NCBI RefSeq assembly: GCF_004784475.1
Contig: NZ_SRRT01000012.1
Span: 1 to 64,000 of the forward strand
Reading direction: 5' to 3'
Length of the DNA stretch: 64,000 nt
DNA from: Streptomyces bauhiniae
Lineage (GTDB): Bacteria > Actinomycetota > Actinomycetes > Streptomycetales > Streptomycetaceae
The notes beneath the pieces are model-generated. The model had not been told where the DNA came from and did no database searches. It saw only the letters and a list, made by a program, of their open reading frames with translations. The position numbers and the translations under genes are program-made. Below are positions 42,387 to 51,265 of this stretch, piece by piece. Numbering within the stretch: the stretch's first letter is position 1; each line of letters starts with the position of its first letter.

Positions 42387-44747
42387 ATGCAAAGGACGAT
42401 GCCAGTGCAACCCTCCGCCTCCACGTTTGTTCGGATCCCACCCGTGGCGGGGGAACTGACCGGCTCCTGGTTCCGCAGGACGGCCGCCCCTTACGGTCTG
42501 CCCGCGCAGGACTTGCTGCGGGGCATCCTGGGCGGCACGCACCGGGTGCAGGTGACGGGCACTCCGGGCACCGGCCTGGAACTGTTCCTCAACACACCCG
42601 CACGAACGGCCCTTATCCGCTCCACCGGTCATCACCTGCATCAGCTCACCCGCCTGCTGCCCGCTCTCGCCGCCCGGCACGAGCGAGTCACGGACGACGA
42701 GAACCTGCGGGCGGCCTGGTACATGCCGGGCGAGGCGTGGGTGGGGGCCTGTCCCCCGTGCACCGGGCGGGCCGGATGGCCGGTGCTGGTGTATCCGGGA
42801 ACGGCCGGGCACGTCTGCCGGCGTCACCGCCGCTGGCTCCTCGCGCATCCCGGGAGGCCGGCGAGCATTCCGCTGGAGACCCTGCCCGAGGTCCTCACTG
42901 CTCACCGCCATCACTCCGTTCTCGCCCGGTCCCGTCCGGATGCGGCGGACGTGGTGGCCCTCGCCGCGGCGGTGGTGTGGTCGTGGCAGGTACAGGGGTG
43001 GAGATCCGAGCCGGTCTGGCAGGACCGTGTACGCCGACTGGCCGCAGTCATGGGATCCGTGCCGACGGCCGTGGTGCCACATGCGCTGGTGTCCTATCCG
43101 GAGACGATCGCCGTGGCCCGGCTGCTTGGCGCTCCGCGCTGGCAGCAGCGGCTGCGTGAGACCGCCGCAGTCGAAGGGGCAGGCGCCGCAACAGCTTTGC
43201 TTCTCGGGGAAATCAGCCGCCGGGCCGGCAGACCGTGGCTCGCAGACTGGCTGACCGCCTGCACCCGCACCCGGCCAAGAACAGCCGCACAAGCCGATCC
43301 CCTCAACGGGTGGCTGCGCCGACTCACCGCTGCGGACGGCACCGGAAGCGACGGCCTATGGACACTGCACCGGGCGGCCGTACGGCCCACCGAGTACGGC
43401 GACCGCGCCAGCTTCCTCACCGACCGCCGTTCCCGCAGCATCTGCGAAGAAGCCGGGGCGGTCTTCCTGACCGGTGGCTGGGAACCGGTGCCTGCACCCG
43501 CGGCCCGGGCCTGCGCCTTGCCCGTGACATCTCCCCCATCAAGGCAGTGCCGCCTCGTCGGCCTGCTCGGTGACTCGCCCGTTGTCCCTATCAGCGATCT
43601 CAAGGAGCTATGCCTCATGTGGCTTTCACTCCAGGCAGCACACCAAAGGCTTGCCGACCTCACCCACCACACGACAGTCCCCGCGTATCTGGATCATGTG
43701 AACCGCTACACGTTCGCCGCTGCCAGCCACGTGCTCATCGGTGATACAGCCGTGCCCGGCTACAAGTACCGGCAGCAATGGCGCTTCCTCGACCGGGACA
43801 TCCAGAAAGCCGGCAAGCGACTCGCCGGAATCGCGATCGACCCCGGCGACCTGGTCAACGCCGGCCTGGAGGCCAGCGAGCCACACACCTGGCGCTCTCG
43901 CGTCTGGCAGTGGATCTCTCAGGCCACCTATGAGTCCGAGCTTCCTCAGATGCAGGGCCCCGATGTCCTGTCCAAGGATTTCGCCGGGCAGCAGCTGCCC
44001 GAAGCTTTCACTCGGCGGACCATCGCGAGCACCCGGCCGCTGCCGCTGATGGTCTGGTCGGGGAAGGAGTGGCTGGTTCCTCGCGCCTATGCCGCTGTGC
44101 TGGACCGGGCCGAGGAGGTCGAAGCCAGCCTCGCAGCGCAGGACGACGTGTGCAGCGGCTGCGGAACGCCGGCCGGCCGCGAGCAGTGGCGTTCCTCCAG
44201 CGCCTCAGGGTTCGTCGTCCTGTGCCCGTCGTGTGCTGCCCATGCCTCCAGGCCCTATACCGGCCATCTGCGAGGCCGCCAGTACACGAAGGGGTTCGCT
44301 AAACGCTCTCCCGCCGAGGTCTTCCTGTGCCGGATGTGTCCTGAACCCCGGCGGGCCCTGTATTGGGACCACTGCCATTCCCACGGTCTGCTCCGCGGGC
44401 CGTTGTGCGTGAAGTGCAACAACTCCGAGGGCGCTCATAGGTTCATCGACCGTCCCGGAGGCGTCGAGCACCTTCTGCAGTGCACGGACTGCCGCGCTCA
44501 GCGGACCCTGCCCCTCCAGCACCACTCCGACATCGTCCGCCGCCTTGCCGTATTCGAACCGCACGCGGCATGTACGCACGAACTGTCCTGGAGGTGGTTC
44601 TACGCCGAGGACGACGGATCGGTCGTGGCCCGGTTCCGGTGCTATCAGCATCAGCCGGAGCTTGCATGGTCCGTCACCGTCCCATCGGACGAAGTGAAGC
44701 TTCTGGTACGCCGGTTCATCGACGAAGCCATCGGCTCCGGGCTGTAG
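42387..44747 (+). CDS. tniQ: TniQ target-selection protein fused to an endonuclease VII domain
   Basis: This 786-aa protein has a TniQ domain in residues ~15-180: GELTGSWFRRTAAPYGLP, then zinc-binding CPPC...GHVCRRHRRWLL. A long TnsD-like region follows (~180-580). The C-terminus has a CSGC...CPSC zinc pair from ~589 and then the endonuclease VII HNH-like signature: CRMC (648), DHCH (661), RGPLCVKCNN (~669-678). This last domain is not part of ordinary TniQ. Start choice is uncertain (ATG 42387, ATG 42399 or GTG 42405, near AAAGGA). It could direct insertion to branched or replicating DNA, which is inference. Confidence 0.83.
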   Translation: MQRTMPVQPSASTFVRIPPVAGELTGSWFRRTAAPYGLPAQDLLRGILGGTHRVQVTGTPGTGLELFLNTPARTALIRSTGHHLHQLTRLLPALAARHERVTDDENLRAAWYMPGEAWVGACPPCTGRAGWPVLVYPGTAGHVCRRHRRWLLAHPGRPASIPLETLPEVLTAHRHHSVLARSRPDAADVVALAAAVVWSWQVQGWRSEPVWQDRVRRLAAVMGSVPTAVVPHALVSYPETIAVARLLGAPRWQQRLRETAAVEGAGAATALLLGEISRRAGRPWLADWLTACTRTRPRTAAQADPLNGWLRRLTAADGTGSDGLWTLHRAAVRPTEYGDRASFLTDRRSRSICEEAGAVFLTGGWEPVPAPAARACALPVTSPPSRQCRLVGLLGDSPVVPISDLKELCLMWLSLQAAHQRLADLTHHTTVPAYLDHVNRYTFAAASHVLIGDTAVPGYKYRQQWRFLDRDIQKAGKRLAGIAIDPGDLVNAGLEASEPHTWRSRVWQWISQATYESELPQMQGPDVLSKDFAGQQLPEAFTRRTIASTRPLPLMVWSGKEWLVPRAYAAVLDRAEEVEASLAAQDDVCSGCGTPAGREQWRSSSASGFVVLCPSCAAHASRPYTGHLRGRQYTKGFAKRSPAEVFLCRMCPEPRRALYWDHCHSHGLLRGPLCVKCNNSEGAHRFIDRPGGVEHLLQCTDCRAQRTLPLQHHSDIVRRLAVFEPHAACTHELSWRWFYAEDDGSVVARFRCYQHQPELAWSVTVPSDEVKLLVRRFIDEAIGSGL

Positions 44748-44886
44748 CGGGGCGCCGGGCGTGTCGTCCTCGGCCGCCACCGGAGACGACATGCCCGCTG
44801 AGACGGACCGCCTCAAGCGCAGAGGCCAAAGCGCCGTTACGGGTGCCGAGGTTCTTCGACCACACCCGAATGCACACCAGTTGACT

Positions 44887-44907
44887 CTGGTACAGCCTCC
44901 GTACCAG
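44887..44907. terminator. Hairpin between tniQ and the convergent TIGR04141 gene
   Basis: CTGGTAC (44887-44893) pairs perfectly with GTACCAG (44901-44907) across a 7-base loop. It lies downstream of both convergent genes and could terminate either transcript. No T-tract follows, as is usual in Streptomyces. Confidence 0.5.
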
Positions 44908-44923
44908 TGAGGCTCTCCTTGGT

Positions 44924-46559
44924 TCAGCGGTGTATGGCGACGACTTCGACCTCCGCGTTCATCGCGCGCAGCCGCCTGACTGCATGGAGAAGTGAGACCT
45001 GGGCAAACGCGAAGAGCGAGTCGACGCGGATGTCCTGGCCGTCCTTCAAGAGGATCCCGAAGACCAGCGACCTGCTCAAGGAATTTGGTCCGTACTTCGA
45101 GGTCGCTGCGCAGCGTCTCGACGGCCACCACACCCTGAGCGAACAGGTGGTTGAGGGGGGCCGTGCTGGCGGGTGCCTTCTTGATGCAGATCAGCTGGTT
45201 CTCGGGGCCGAAGACGTCGCAGATCTCCAGTCCCCCTCCCTTGAACTTCTCTGTGACGATGTTCTTTTTATCGAACAGGAGATACCCGTCGGGCTCCGCT
45301 GCTTGATGGTTGAACCAGTCCTCGTCGTGAGAGTCGTGGCCTTTGGAGTTGAGTGGGCCCTTGGGCCATGGCGGCAGAGTGACCGTCTGCGGCTGGGTGA
45401 ACAGGGCGGTGAGTTCTTCCTCCAGGGTCTCGAGGAAGCCGGTCCCTACCTCGAACCATTTGCCGTTGCCGTAGAAGAGACGGTCGGTGCCCATCGTGAT
45501 GTCGGCGATGAGCCACTCTTTTCCGTTGGTGGTGACGCCTGCCGGTGTCTGGTAGTCGTCGTCGCTGAACATGGTGACCCGTACGTCGCCGAGGGCCTTG
45601 AGCCGTTCTCCTTCGGGCTTGTCCTGTACGAGCTGCAGCAGGTGGTGCAGTTCGAGTTCGCTTGTCTCGATCGTGCGGGCGCCTCGTCTGGCGCGGAACG
45701 CCTGGGCCGAGCTGTAGCTTTCCTGGCATGAGTCGGGGATCCCGATGGTCAGGCGGGGGCTGTCCAGGTCCGTGAGGTGTGTTTCCAGGACCGCCTGGGC
45801 CTCCATGGCCTTGTGGCTGCGGTTGTCGAGAGTGTGGACCCTGCTGACAAAGCGCAGTTGCGGCAGCGGATCGGGCTTCGAGCAGACGTCTTCGATCGCC
45901 TGGAGGTCGCTCAGGAACTGTTCCACGGTGGTGGCCAGCGGAAGCTTGATGGTGGCCTGTGAGCACTCAACGCGGACCTGTCGTGTCCTACCGGTCTCCA
46001 GGGAGGTCAGTGACAGTCCGCTGACGGTGCCGCAGATGCGGCGGACGACGGCACCGAAGCGGTCCAGGCCGAAGTCGTCGATCCGCTCGCCCCGTGACAC
46101 CGAGTACTCGTCGACGCGGCCTCTGCCGTCCATGATCTGGTTGCGGATTTTGATGACCCCGTCGTCGTTGAGGCAGCGGGTTGCGAACTCCAGTCCGAAC
46201 TCGTCGTCACGGAAGTAGGGGTCCAGCATGTGCTGCCCTACCCCGTAACTCAGCGCGTAGGTGCCACGGGCGGTGCGTATGAGGATGAGTCCCGCCGCGG
46301 CACGGCTGCGTTCGTTGACTTCCAGTCCGGTGATGGATTCCACCGCGCTGCACCAGTCGGCGCGCTCTCGGGGAACACCTCCGGTGATCAGCATGCCTTC
46401 CATCCCCTGGCGGGTGAACTCCCTGGCCTGGTAGTCCTCACTGTCGAGGTATCTCTCGCGGATGAACTTGTGCAGTTCCGGGGTAGTGCCCTCGGGGGGT
46501 TTGAGCCGGTGGAGGGTGGACTTACGGGTGGCGGATCGGGATGTGCGGGTACTGCTCAC
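44924..46559 (-). pseudogene. TIGR04141/DUF6119 family protein, frameshifted near its 3' end
   Basis: From GTG 46559 (GGGGAGG 5 bases upstream) about 495 codons match the TIGR04141 sporadically distributed family in character: TYALSYGVGQHMLDPYFRDD, later GTGFLETLEEELTALF and NQLICIKKAPASTAPLNHLF. At about 45080 one extra base shifts the frame. The true C-terminus resumes as VFGILLKDGQDIRVDSLFAF and ends at 44924. The unshifted frame runs on into unrelated sequence. The family occurs in defence islands and near restriction-modification genes; its biochemical role is unknown to me. It could also be a sequencing error. Confidence 0.7.
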
Positions 46560-46962
46560 GACGGCCTCCCCACGCATGAAGCACTTGGAGACACCACGAA
46601 AGCAGACAGGGTGCCGTCTTCACCGCCGAACAGATCTATCCGGCTCATGGGGAAGGCCGGACTCCCGGGAAGCTGCACGGCATCCGCCCGGCGTCACCGG
46701 ACCGGCCGGGACCGTCTGCTGGCGAGATGCGCCGTCTCATGCGGCAGCCGGTGAACGGGGGCCGTTGCATTCGGCCGCTCAGTATTCGGGCCGGGGTGGT
46801 TCACGGTGTCCAGAAGATTCCCTGCCCGCGACCGCGGATCGCGCGCTACTGCGGCACCGCGACCCTGCCTTCTGCTGCGCGGACCCATCTCCCGTGGAGG
46901 GCATGGTGAATGACGTCGTCGAGGACGTGCCAGTCCGCTTGGTGCCCGCAGCGGCCACACGT
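46560..46962. other. Remnant-bearing gap between the TIGR04141 gene and the IS5 remnant
   Basis: On the minus strand, 46846-46959 encodes a 37-residue open fragment, CGRCGHQADWHVLDDVIHHA and onwards, ending at a stop. It directly abuts the broken end of the IS element. It looks like the tail of a zinc-ribbon protein. The rest of the gap shows no gene. Confidence 0.4.
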
Positions 46963-47597
46963 GGTAGGCGCGGATCTTGCGGGCCGAGTAGCCCTTGTCT
47001 GCGACGACGCGGTCGGGCCGGGTCCGGGGCCTGCCTGGTCCCGGACGCGCGATCCTGATCTGGTCCATGACCGGCTCGAGCTGGGTGCAGTCGTTCACGT
47101 TCCCGCCCGTCAGCGTGAACGCCAGGGGCCGGCCCAGGCCGTCGCAGGCCAGGTGGATCTTGCTGGTCAGCCCGCCCCGCGACCGGCCGAGCGCCTCGCC
47201 CTCCCAGGGCCCCCTTTTCGGGCCCCGGCGGCGTGCTGATGGGCCCGGACCGTGGTCGAGTCCACACAGACGACCGTCCAGTCGACCCGCCCGACGGCGT
47301 CGCAGTGCTGCTGGACGTGGGCCAGCAGGCGGTCCCACGTGCCGTCGGCGGACCAGTGCCGGAACCGTTCGTAGACCGTCTTCCAGGGCCCGTACCGCTC
47401 GGGCAGATCACGCCAGGCAGCCCCGGTGGACAGCTTCCACAAGATCCCGTTCACCACCAGCCGCCGGTCCCGACCAGGCCTGCCCATCCGACCCGGCGCC
47501 AGCAACGGAGCGATCAACGCCCATGACTCATCGGTCAGTTCATGCCTACGCACCACGAACGGACCAACGAGCCATCGACTTTCCGGACACCCCCTAG
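46963..47597 (-). mobile_element. Truncated IS5-family insertion sequence with frameshifted transposase
   Basis: The transposase starts near GTG 47556 with RRHELTDESWALIAPLLAPG and carries the IS5 N-terminal and first catalytic regions (VDSTTVRAHQHA). It continues one frame over (GLTSKIHLACDGLGRPLAFT, then VVADKGYSARKIRAY) after a slippery A4G5-type stretch near 47220. This is the usual programmed frameshift. Homology stops at ~46963, so the last catalytic Glu and ~80 residues are missing. The remaining terminal repeat, GGGGGTGTCCGGAAAG on the minus strand, is at ~47580-47595 beside a CTAG. Confidence 0.8.
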
Positions 47598-48301
47598 CCC
47601 CTTGATGCCCCTCGGGCCTGCCGGGGTACAAGACCGAGGCGGACCAACTCGGAACAGACCTCCTGCGCTGTCACGTCCTGGTGCTCAAGTGCCTGTTTGA
47701 GCGTGAGGTTGCCGCCCCGAAGAGCCTTTCCTTTCATCACATACGGAGTTTGCAGCATCGGGGGTGTGACGCCGGCTGCGGTGAACACCGCGGCGCTGGC
47801 GGGCTGAACGCGGATGTCAAGCCAGGCAGCGGCCGAGGATGCATCAAAGCCGTGCTCGCGCCACAGCGCCGCTGCAGCGTCGTGCCGCACGCCAACGCGG
47901 AGCCATGCTGCGACGTCCTTGTCGGTGAACCAGTTGTCCGCCCAGCCCCTGGCTTGGCGCTGGACGGTGCGGTATTCATCAGACGTGATCTTGTTGTCCG
48001 GGATGCCGTATCGGCGAGGGTCCCGATCTTTCATCACGTCACGGGCCAGCACCTGTTCCATGGGATCCAGCTCGCTCAGCCGGGGCCAGGGCTTGCCGCC
48101 GTGCGGGCGGGGCGCACGCGGGCGCGTGAGCGCCCCCTGCGCAGAGGACAGTTTTGTGCGGCGGATTCCTTCCTCCAGTCTGCTGGAGAGTGCCGAACCG
48201 GCGGTCACCACGGAACGGTTGAAGTTCCAGGCACGCAGGATGATTTCGGTTAGCGGGACGCCAAGTTCGTCGGCAAGGTCCCGTACACGGGTGTTCGTGA
48301 T
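47594..48301 (-). CDS. Hypothetical protein with a damage-type promoter and no canonical start codon
   Basis: Protein-like sequence in this frame begins at an ATC at 48301: ITNTRVRDLADELGVPLTEI, resembling an IF2-N-type or HTH helical domain. The first GTG codons (48214, 48211) come 30 residues later and lack a ribosome-binding site. AAGGAGG lies immediately before the ATC. Later sequence (RYGIPDNKITSDEYRTVQRQ; repeated helical units around AAWLRVGV and AAWLDIRV) is unrecognised. The stop lies at the edge of the IS5 remnant, so the C-terminus may be altered. The start may have been lost by mutation. Confidence 0.5.
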   Translation of the reverse strand: MTNTRVRDLADELGVPLTEIILRAWNFNRSVVTAGSALSSRLEEGIRRTKLSSAQGALTRPRAPRPHGGKPWPRLSELDPMEQVLARDVMKDRDPRRYGIPDNKITSDEYRTVQRQARGWADNWFTDKDVAAWLRVGVRHDAAAALWREHGFDASSAAAWLDIRVQPASAAVFTAAGVTPPMLQTPYVMKGKALRGGNLTLKQALEHQDVTAQEVCSELVRLGLVPRQARGASRG

Positions 48302-48340
48302 GCCTCCTTCGACTCCGGGGCTGGCGGCCGTCGTGGTCCT

Positions 48341-48363
48341 AGTGTTTCTCCTGCCACTGACAA
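48341..48363 (-). promoter_or_regulatory. RecA-NDp/PafBC-type promoter
   Basis: Minus strand: a perfect TTGTCAGTG, 8 bases, then AACACT (one mismatch to TANNNT). The start is expected near 48334, upstream of the hypothetical gene ending at 47594. Confidence 0.7.
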
Positions 48364-48435
48364 TCGGGGCTCTCCAGTAGTGGTCACGTCCCCGAACAGG
48401 CTGGTGGTCGCGTCTACGACAGTCCGAAGCCGAGG

Positions 48436-48860
48436 ATGGTGTGTTCCATCGCGCGCACCCTGGACGTGATCGGCGAACCTTGGTCGCCGCTGATCCTTCG
48501 CGACGTGTGGGCCGGAGTGCGCCGCTTCGACCACATCCGGGCCGACCTCGGGATTTCCCGCAAGGTCCTCACCGAACGGCTCAACCACCTGGTCGAACAT
48601 GGTGTGATCGAGCGGCTACCCACGACGCCCGCTCCCGCTACGAGTACCACCTCACCGCCAAGGGTGCCGACCGCGTCCAGATGCTCATGGTGATGGCGCG
48701 GTGGGGTAACCGCTGGCTCGCCGGCGAGGCCAGGCCTCCCGTCCTCTACCGCCACCATGCCTGCGGGTAGATCGGCCACGTCGACCCGCGCTGCAGTCAT
48801 TGCGGAGAGCCGATGCACGCCGACGAGGTCGACCTCTTGCCTGGCCCGGGTTCGGCTTGA
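48436..48860 (+). pseudogene. HxlR-family transcriptional regulator, inactivated
   Basis: CSIARTLDVIGEPWSPLILR and ISRKVLTERLNHLVEHGVIE are a classic HxlR winged helix. After GVIERL the frame shifts by one and resumes as HDARSRYEYHLTAKGADRVQ. Later a TAG at 48768-48770 stands where CAG (Gln) is expected; the family's zinc tail continues beyond it (IGHVDPRCSHCGEPMHADEV). Two independent lesions indicate a genuine pseudogene. Confidence 0.85.
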
Positions 48861-49031
48861 TGGCCAAAACCTGTGACACCGCCCCCAGCTCGTGACCCTC
48901 CGTGGCAGCCCGTTCATGCACGAGGAGAAGCAGGTAGACGTCGCGCTGAGCACCACGGCGACGGGAAGACTCCTGTAAATCGCTTGACGGCGTCCAATGG
49001 CGACGCGGCAGCACCAGCCGCTGGGGACCCT

Positions 49032-49131
49032 GCTGGGTGAGCCAGGCGTTGCGGGCGAACCTCGTCCAGTCGCGCAAGGCTTTGCGTCGGCTGGCCGGCC
49101 GGGAGGCGTGCGCATCCTCGATCGGACCCAT
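49032..49131 (-). pseudogene. Fragment paralogous to the 62598-62945 gene
   Basis: GPIEDAHASRPASRRKALRD and FARNAWLTQQ closely match GPIEDAHASRPTSRRKTLHD and FARNSWLTRQ encoded at 62598-62945. Flanking codons do not match, so only a ~33-codon piece remains. Confidence 0.65.
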
Positions 49132-49142
49132 TGCGCCAGTGC

Positions 49143-50711
49143 TCACATTCCGGAGGGACCCCGTCTCCTGCGTGAGTTGGGACAGTGCTCGCAGACCATG
49201 CCTTTGGTTCGGTTACTCACCGCGTCTTCGGCGGCGTGCCCCATAGGGCAAAGCCACCACACCGCGCGCCGGGTATGGGGCGTGACGTGCTCGGGTAGGA
49301 GCGCCCCGTTGAGGGTGGGATGCCACTGCGCGGCAAGATCAGGCCTGAGTGCGGCGAGTGAGGTCGACCCGGTGACGTAGCGGCCGGAGCAGAACCCGCA
49401 CCCGGTTCCCTTGCCGACACGCTGGTCAACCCTGGCACGCCATGCGTGTCCCGCCGCGCACAGCCACCACACCTCTTTGCCGGACCGGGCGGTCACTTGC
49501 TTCGGAGACAGTTCGCCGTTGAGGTGCGGATGCCACTGCTCGGCGATCTGCGGGAAGAGCGCGGCGAGGGATCGGGATCCGTGTTCTCGAACTCGCAGAG
49601 CGTTGACAGCACGGTCTGCTTCGTCCCGGGCGACTAGTCGGCCACCGGCAATGTAGGTTGCGGCCGCGTCCCTCGCGGTGGCCGCAGGCAGAAAGTCCTC
49701 GTCGATCATCTTCTGCAGAACGGCTGCTGCCACCTGGAAGGGCCTCGCAGCCCTGGGCGCTCTCGTGTCATACGGGCCGATCAAAGCAAGTGGGTGCTCG
49801 CGAACCCTGATCACCTTGTATCCCGCTCGTTGCAGATGGTCGGTCTTGTCCCGGTCACGGGCGGCCTTGTCCTTGTGCCAGTGAGAACCGTCGTATTCCA
49901 CCGCGACATCGCCGAGGATCATGTCCACCCGCAGGTGTTGCCAGCGAGGCATAGGCAGGCGCGCATCGCGCCTGAGCGGCTTCACATGACCACCCAGGAC
50001 GTGGCGGAGCTCGGCGAAGGCCCGAACTTCCACCTCCGATACACCGATGAGCTTGCACCGGTCGCAGGAGCTTCCCGCAGATCGCTTGAAGACCATCGCT
50101 CGCCATTCGTGCCCACTGGCGCAACGCCACCACGCGTTGATGCGTGCTCCGTAAGGGATTTGGTGGGGCATCAGGTCTGCGTTACGGGTCGGGTGCCACT
50201 GCGCTGCGAGTTCGGGGTGCCGGGTCGCAAGGTCGTTTCCGTAGCCGACCTTCTGGTTGGCGCAGTAAGGGCATCCGGAGCGCCTGGCGGTACGGTTGGC
50301 TACCACCGCCTGCCACTCATGGCCGCACAAGCCGAGCCACCACACCTTCCGGTTGGACTTGGGCGCCGTCTGCTCGGGCTGCAGGCCGGTGTTCCGGGTG
50401 GGATGCCAGTCGCGAGCCACCTCGGGAAACTGCGTCACCAGGTCGTTGCCGTACCCCACTTTGCGGTTGCCGCAGTACGGGCACCCACATCCGTTCCTCC
50501 TGGTGTGAACGACCGCCTGCCACTCGTGGCCGCATGGACCGAGCCACCACACCTTGCGGCTTGAACCTGCCGCGACCGAGTCCGCAGTGAGATCACCATT
50601 GCGGCTGGGATGCCATTGTCGGGCTACCTCAGGCGCGATCACTCCGAGACTGGCCCCTCGTACTTGTCTCGTCTCGTGAGGGCCAGATGCCGACCGGTCT
50701 GCAGATGTCAT
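49143..50711 (-). CDS. Multi-zinc-ribbon protein with a Vsr-like endonuclease domain
   Basis: This 522-aa protein has five copies of a treble-clef zinc repeat with the pattern W.PT.N..L....(V/A)WW.C..GH.W.A...CP.C. Three lie before and two after a nuclease domain at ~225-310. That domain reads VDMILGDVAVEYDGSHWHKD (Asp263, Glu272, Asp274, His277/279), then GYKVIRVRE (Arg302), as in very-short-patch-repair-type endonucleases. ATG 50711 is 9 bases from the -10 of a damage-type promoter, giving an essentially leaderless mRNA. It probably cuts damaged, mismatched or foreign DNA recognised through the zinc array. Similar repeat proteins occur in phages and mobile elements. Confidence 0.8.
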   Translation of the reverse strand: MTSADRSASGPHETRQVRGASLGVIAPEVARQWHPSRNGDLTADSVAAGSSRKVWWLGPCGHEWQAVVHTRRNGCGCPYCGNRKVGYGNDLVTQFPEVARDWHPTRNTGLQPEQTAPKSNRKVWWLGLCGHEWQAVVANRTARRSGCPYCANQKVGYGNDLATRHPELAAQWHPTRNADLMPHQIPYGARINAWWRCASGHEWRAMVFKRSAGSSCDRCKLIGVSEVEVRAFAELRHVLGGHVKPLRRDARLPMPRWQHLRVDMILGDVAVEYDGSHWHKDKAARDRDKTDHLQRAGYKVIRVREHPLALIGPYDTRAPRAARPFQVAAAVLQKMIDEDFLPAATARDAAATYIAGGRLVARDEADRAVNALRVREHGSRSLAALFPQIAEQWHPHLNGELSPKQVTARSGKEVWWLCAAGHAWRARVDQRVGKGTGCGFCSGRYVTGSTSLAALRPDLAAQWHPTLNGALLPEHVTPHTRRAVWWLCPMGHAAEDAVSNRTKGMVCEHCPNSRRRRGPSGM

Positions 50712-50719
50712 GGCCGTGC

Positions 50720-50742
50720 AGGCTAACGCCCGGCACTGACAG
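50720..50742 (-). promoter_or_regulatory. RecA-NDp/PafBC-type promoter of the zinc-ribbon nuclease
   Basis: Minus strand: CTGTCAGTG, 8 bases, TAGCCT, a full match apart from the variable first base. The predicted start site, about 50713, lies at ATG 50711. Confidence 0.8.
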
Positions 50743-50839
50743 TGCCGCCGTTCTCTGCTCCGACCGGCGTATGTATCGACGGTCACGTAATTCCCCGGCG
50801 AGGTGGTCACGTAATTCCCCAGGCTCTGGGACCAGGGAT

Positions 50840-50863
50840 CGGGCTCCGCTCGCGCGGAGCCCG
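50840..50863 (-). terminator. Strong hairpin terminator of the 50867 gene
   Basis: A 10-bp perfect stem, CGGGCTCCGC with GCGGAGCCCG, and a TCGC loop lie 4 bases downstream of the stop of the minus-strand gene. Confidence 0.75.
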
Positions 50864-50866
50864 AGG

Positions 50867-51235
50867 TCAGACCTGCCAGTCGAGTTGCGGCTCGGGGACA
50901 CCGACGGAGCGCCCGTAGTGCCGGGCTTCGCTGCGGCCTTCAGCCTGTCCGCGGGGGTAGCGGAAGACCTTGTCGGCAAAGATCACGAACGTCTCGTCGG
51001 CGGTGTGGAAGTCGGTGTACCAGCCTCCCGATGAGGCGAGGCAGGAAGCGAGCTGGTCCGCGAGCCGCTGGGCGGCGGACTCCTCGGCGGAGAATTCCAG
51101 GAGTGTCCAGTGCCGTGGCTGGTCATCACCGCGGTTCGTCATCTCGATCCGCGTCAGCTTGGTGATCTGCAGGGGGATCCCGGTCAGCTGGGCTCCGACC
51201 TGCAGACTCTCGGCGATCAGTACTCCCTGAAGCAT
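50867..51235 (-). CDS. Small conserved-looking hypothetical protein (122 aa)
   Basis: This well-formed globular sequence (MLQGVLIAESLQVGAQLTGI; WTLLEFSAEESAAQRLADQL; GGWYTDFHTADETFVIFADK) has an alternating strand/helix pattern. A strong terminator follows it. I remember similar proteins in Streptomyces accessory regions but know no function. Its place between IstB remains and IS21-like end repeats suggests it was a passenger of that element. Confidence 0.65.
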   Translation of the reverse strand: MLQGVLIAESLQVGAQLTGIPLQITKLTRIEMTNRGDDQPRHWTLLEFSAEESAAQRLADQLASCLASSGGWYTDFHTADETFVIFADKVFRYPRGQAEGRSEARHYGRSVGVPEPQLDWQV

Positions 51236-51265
51236 CCGAACCTCCTTGATGTCGGTGTCGTGAGA

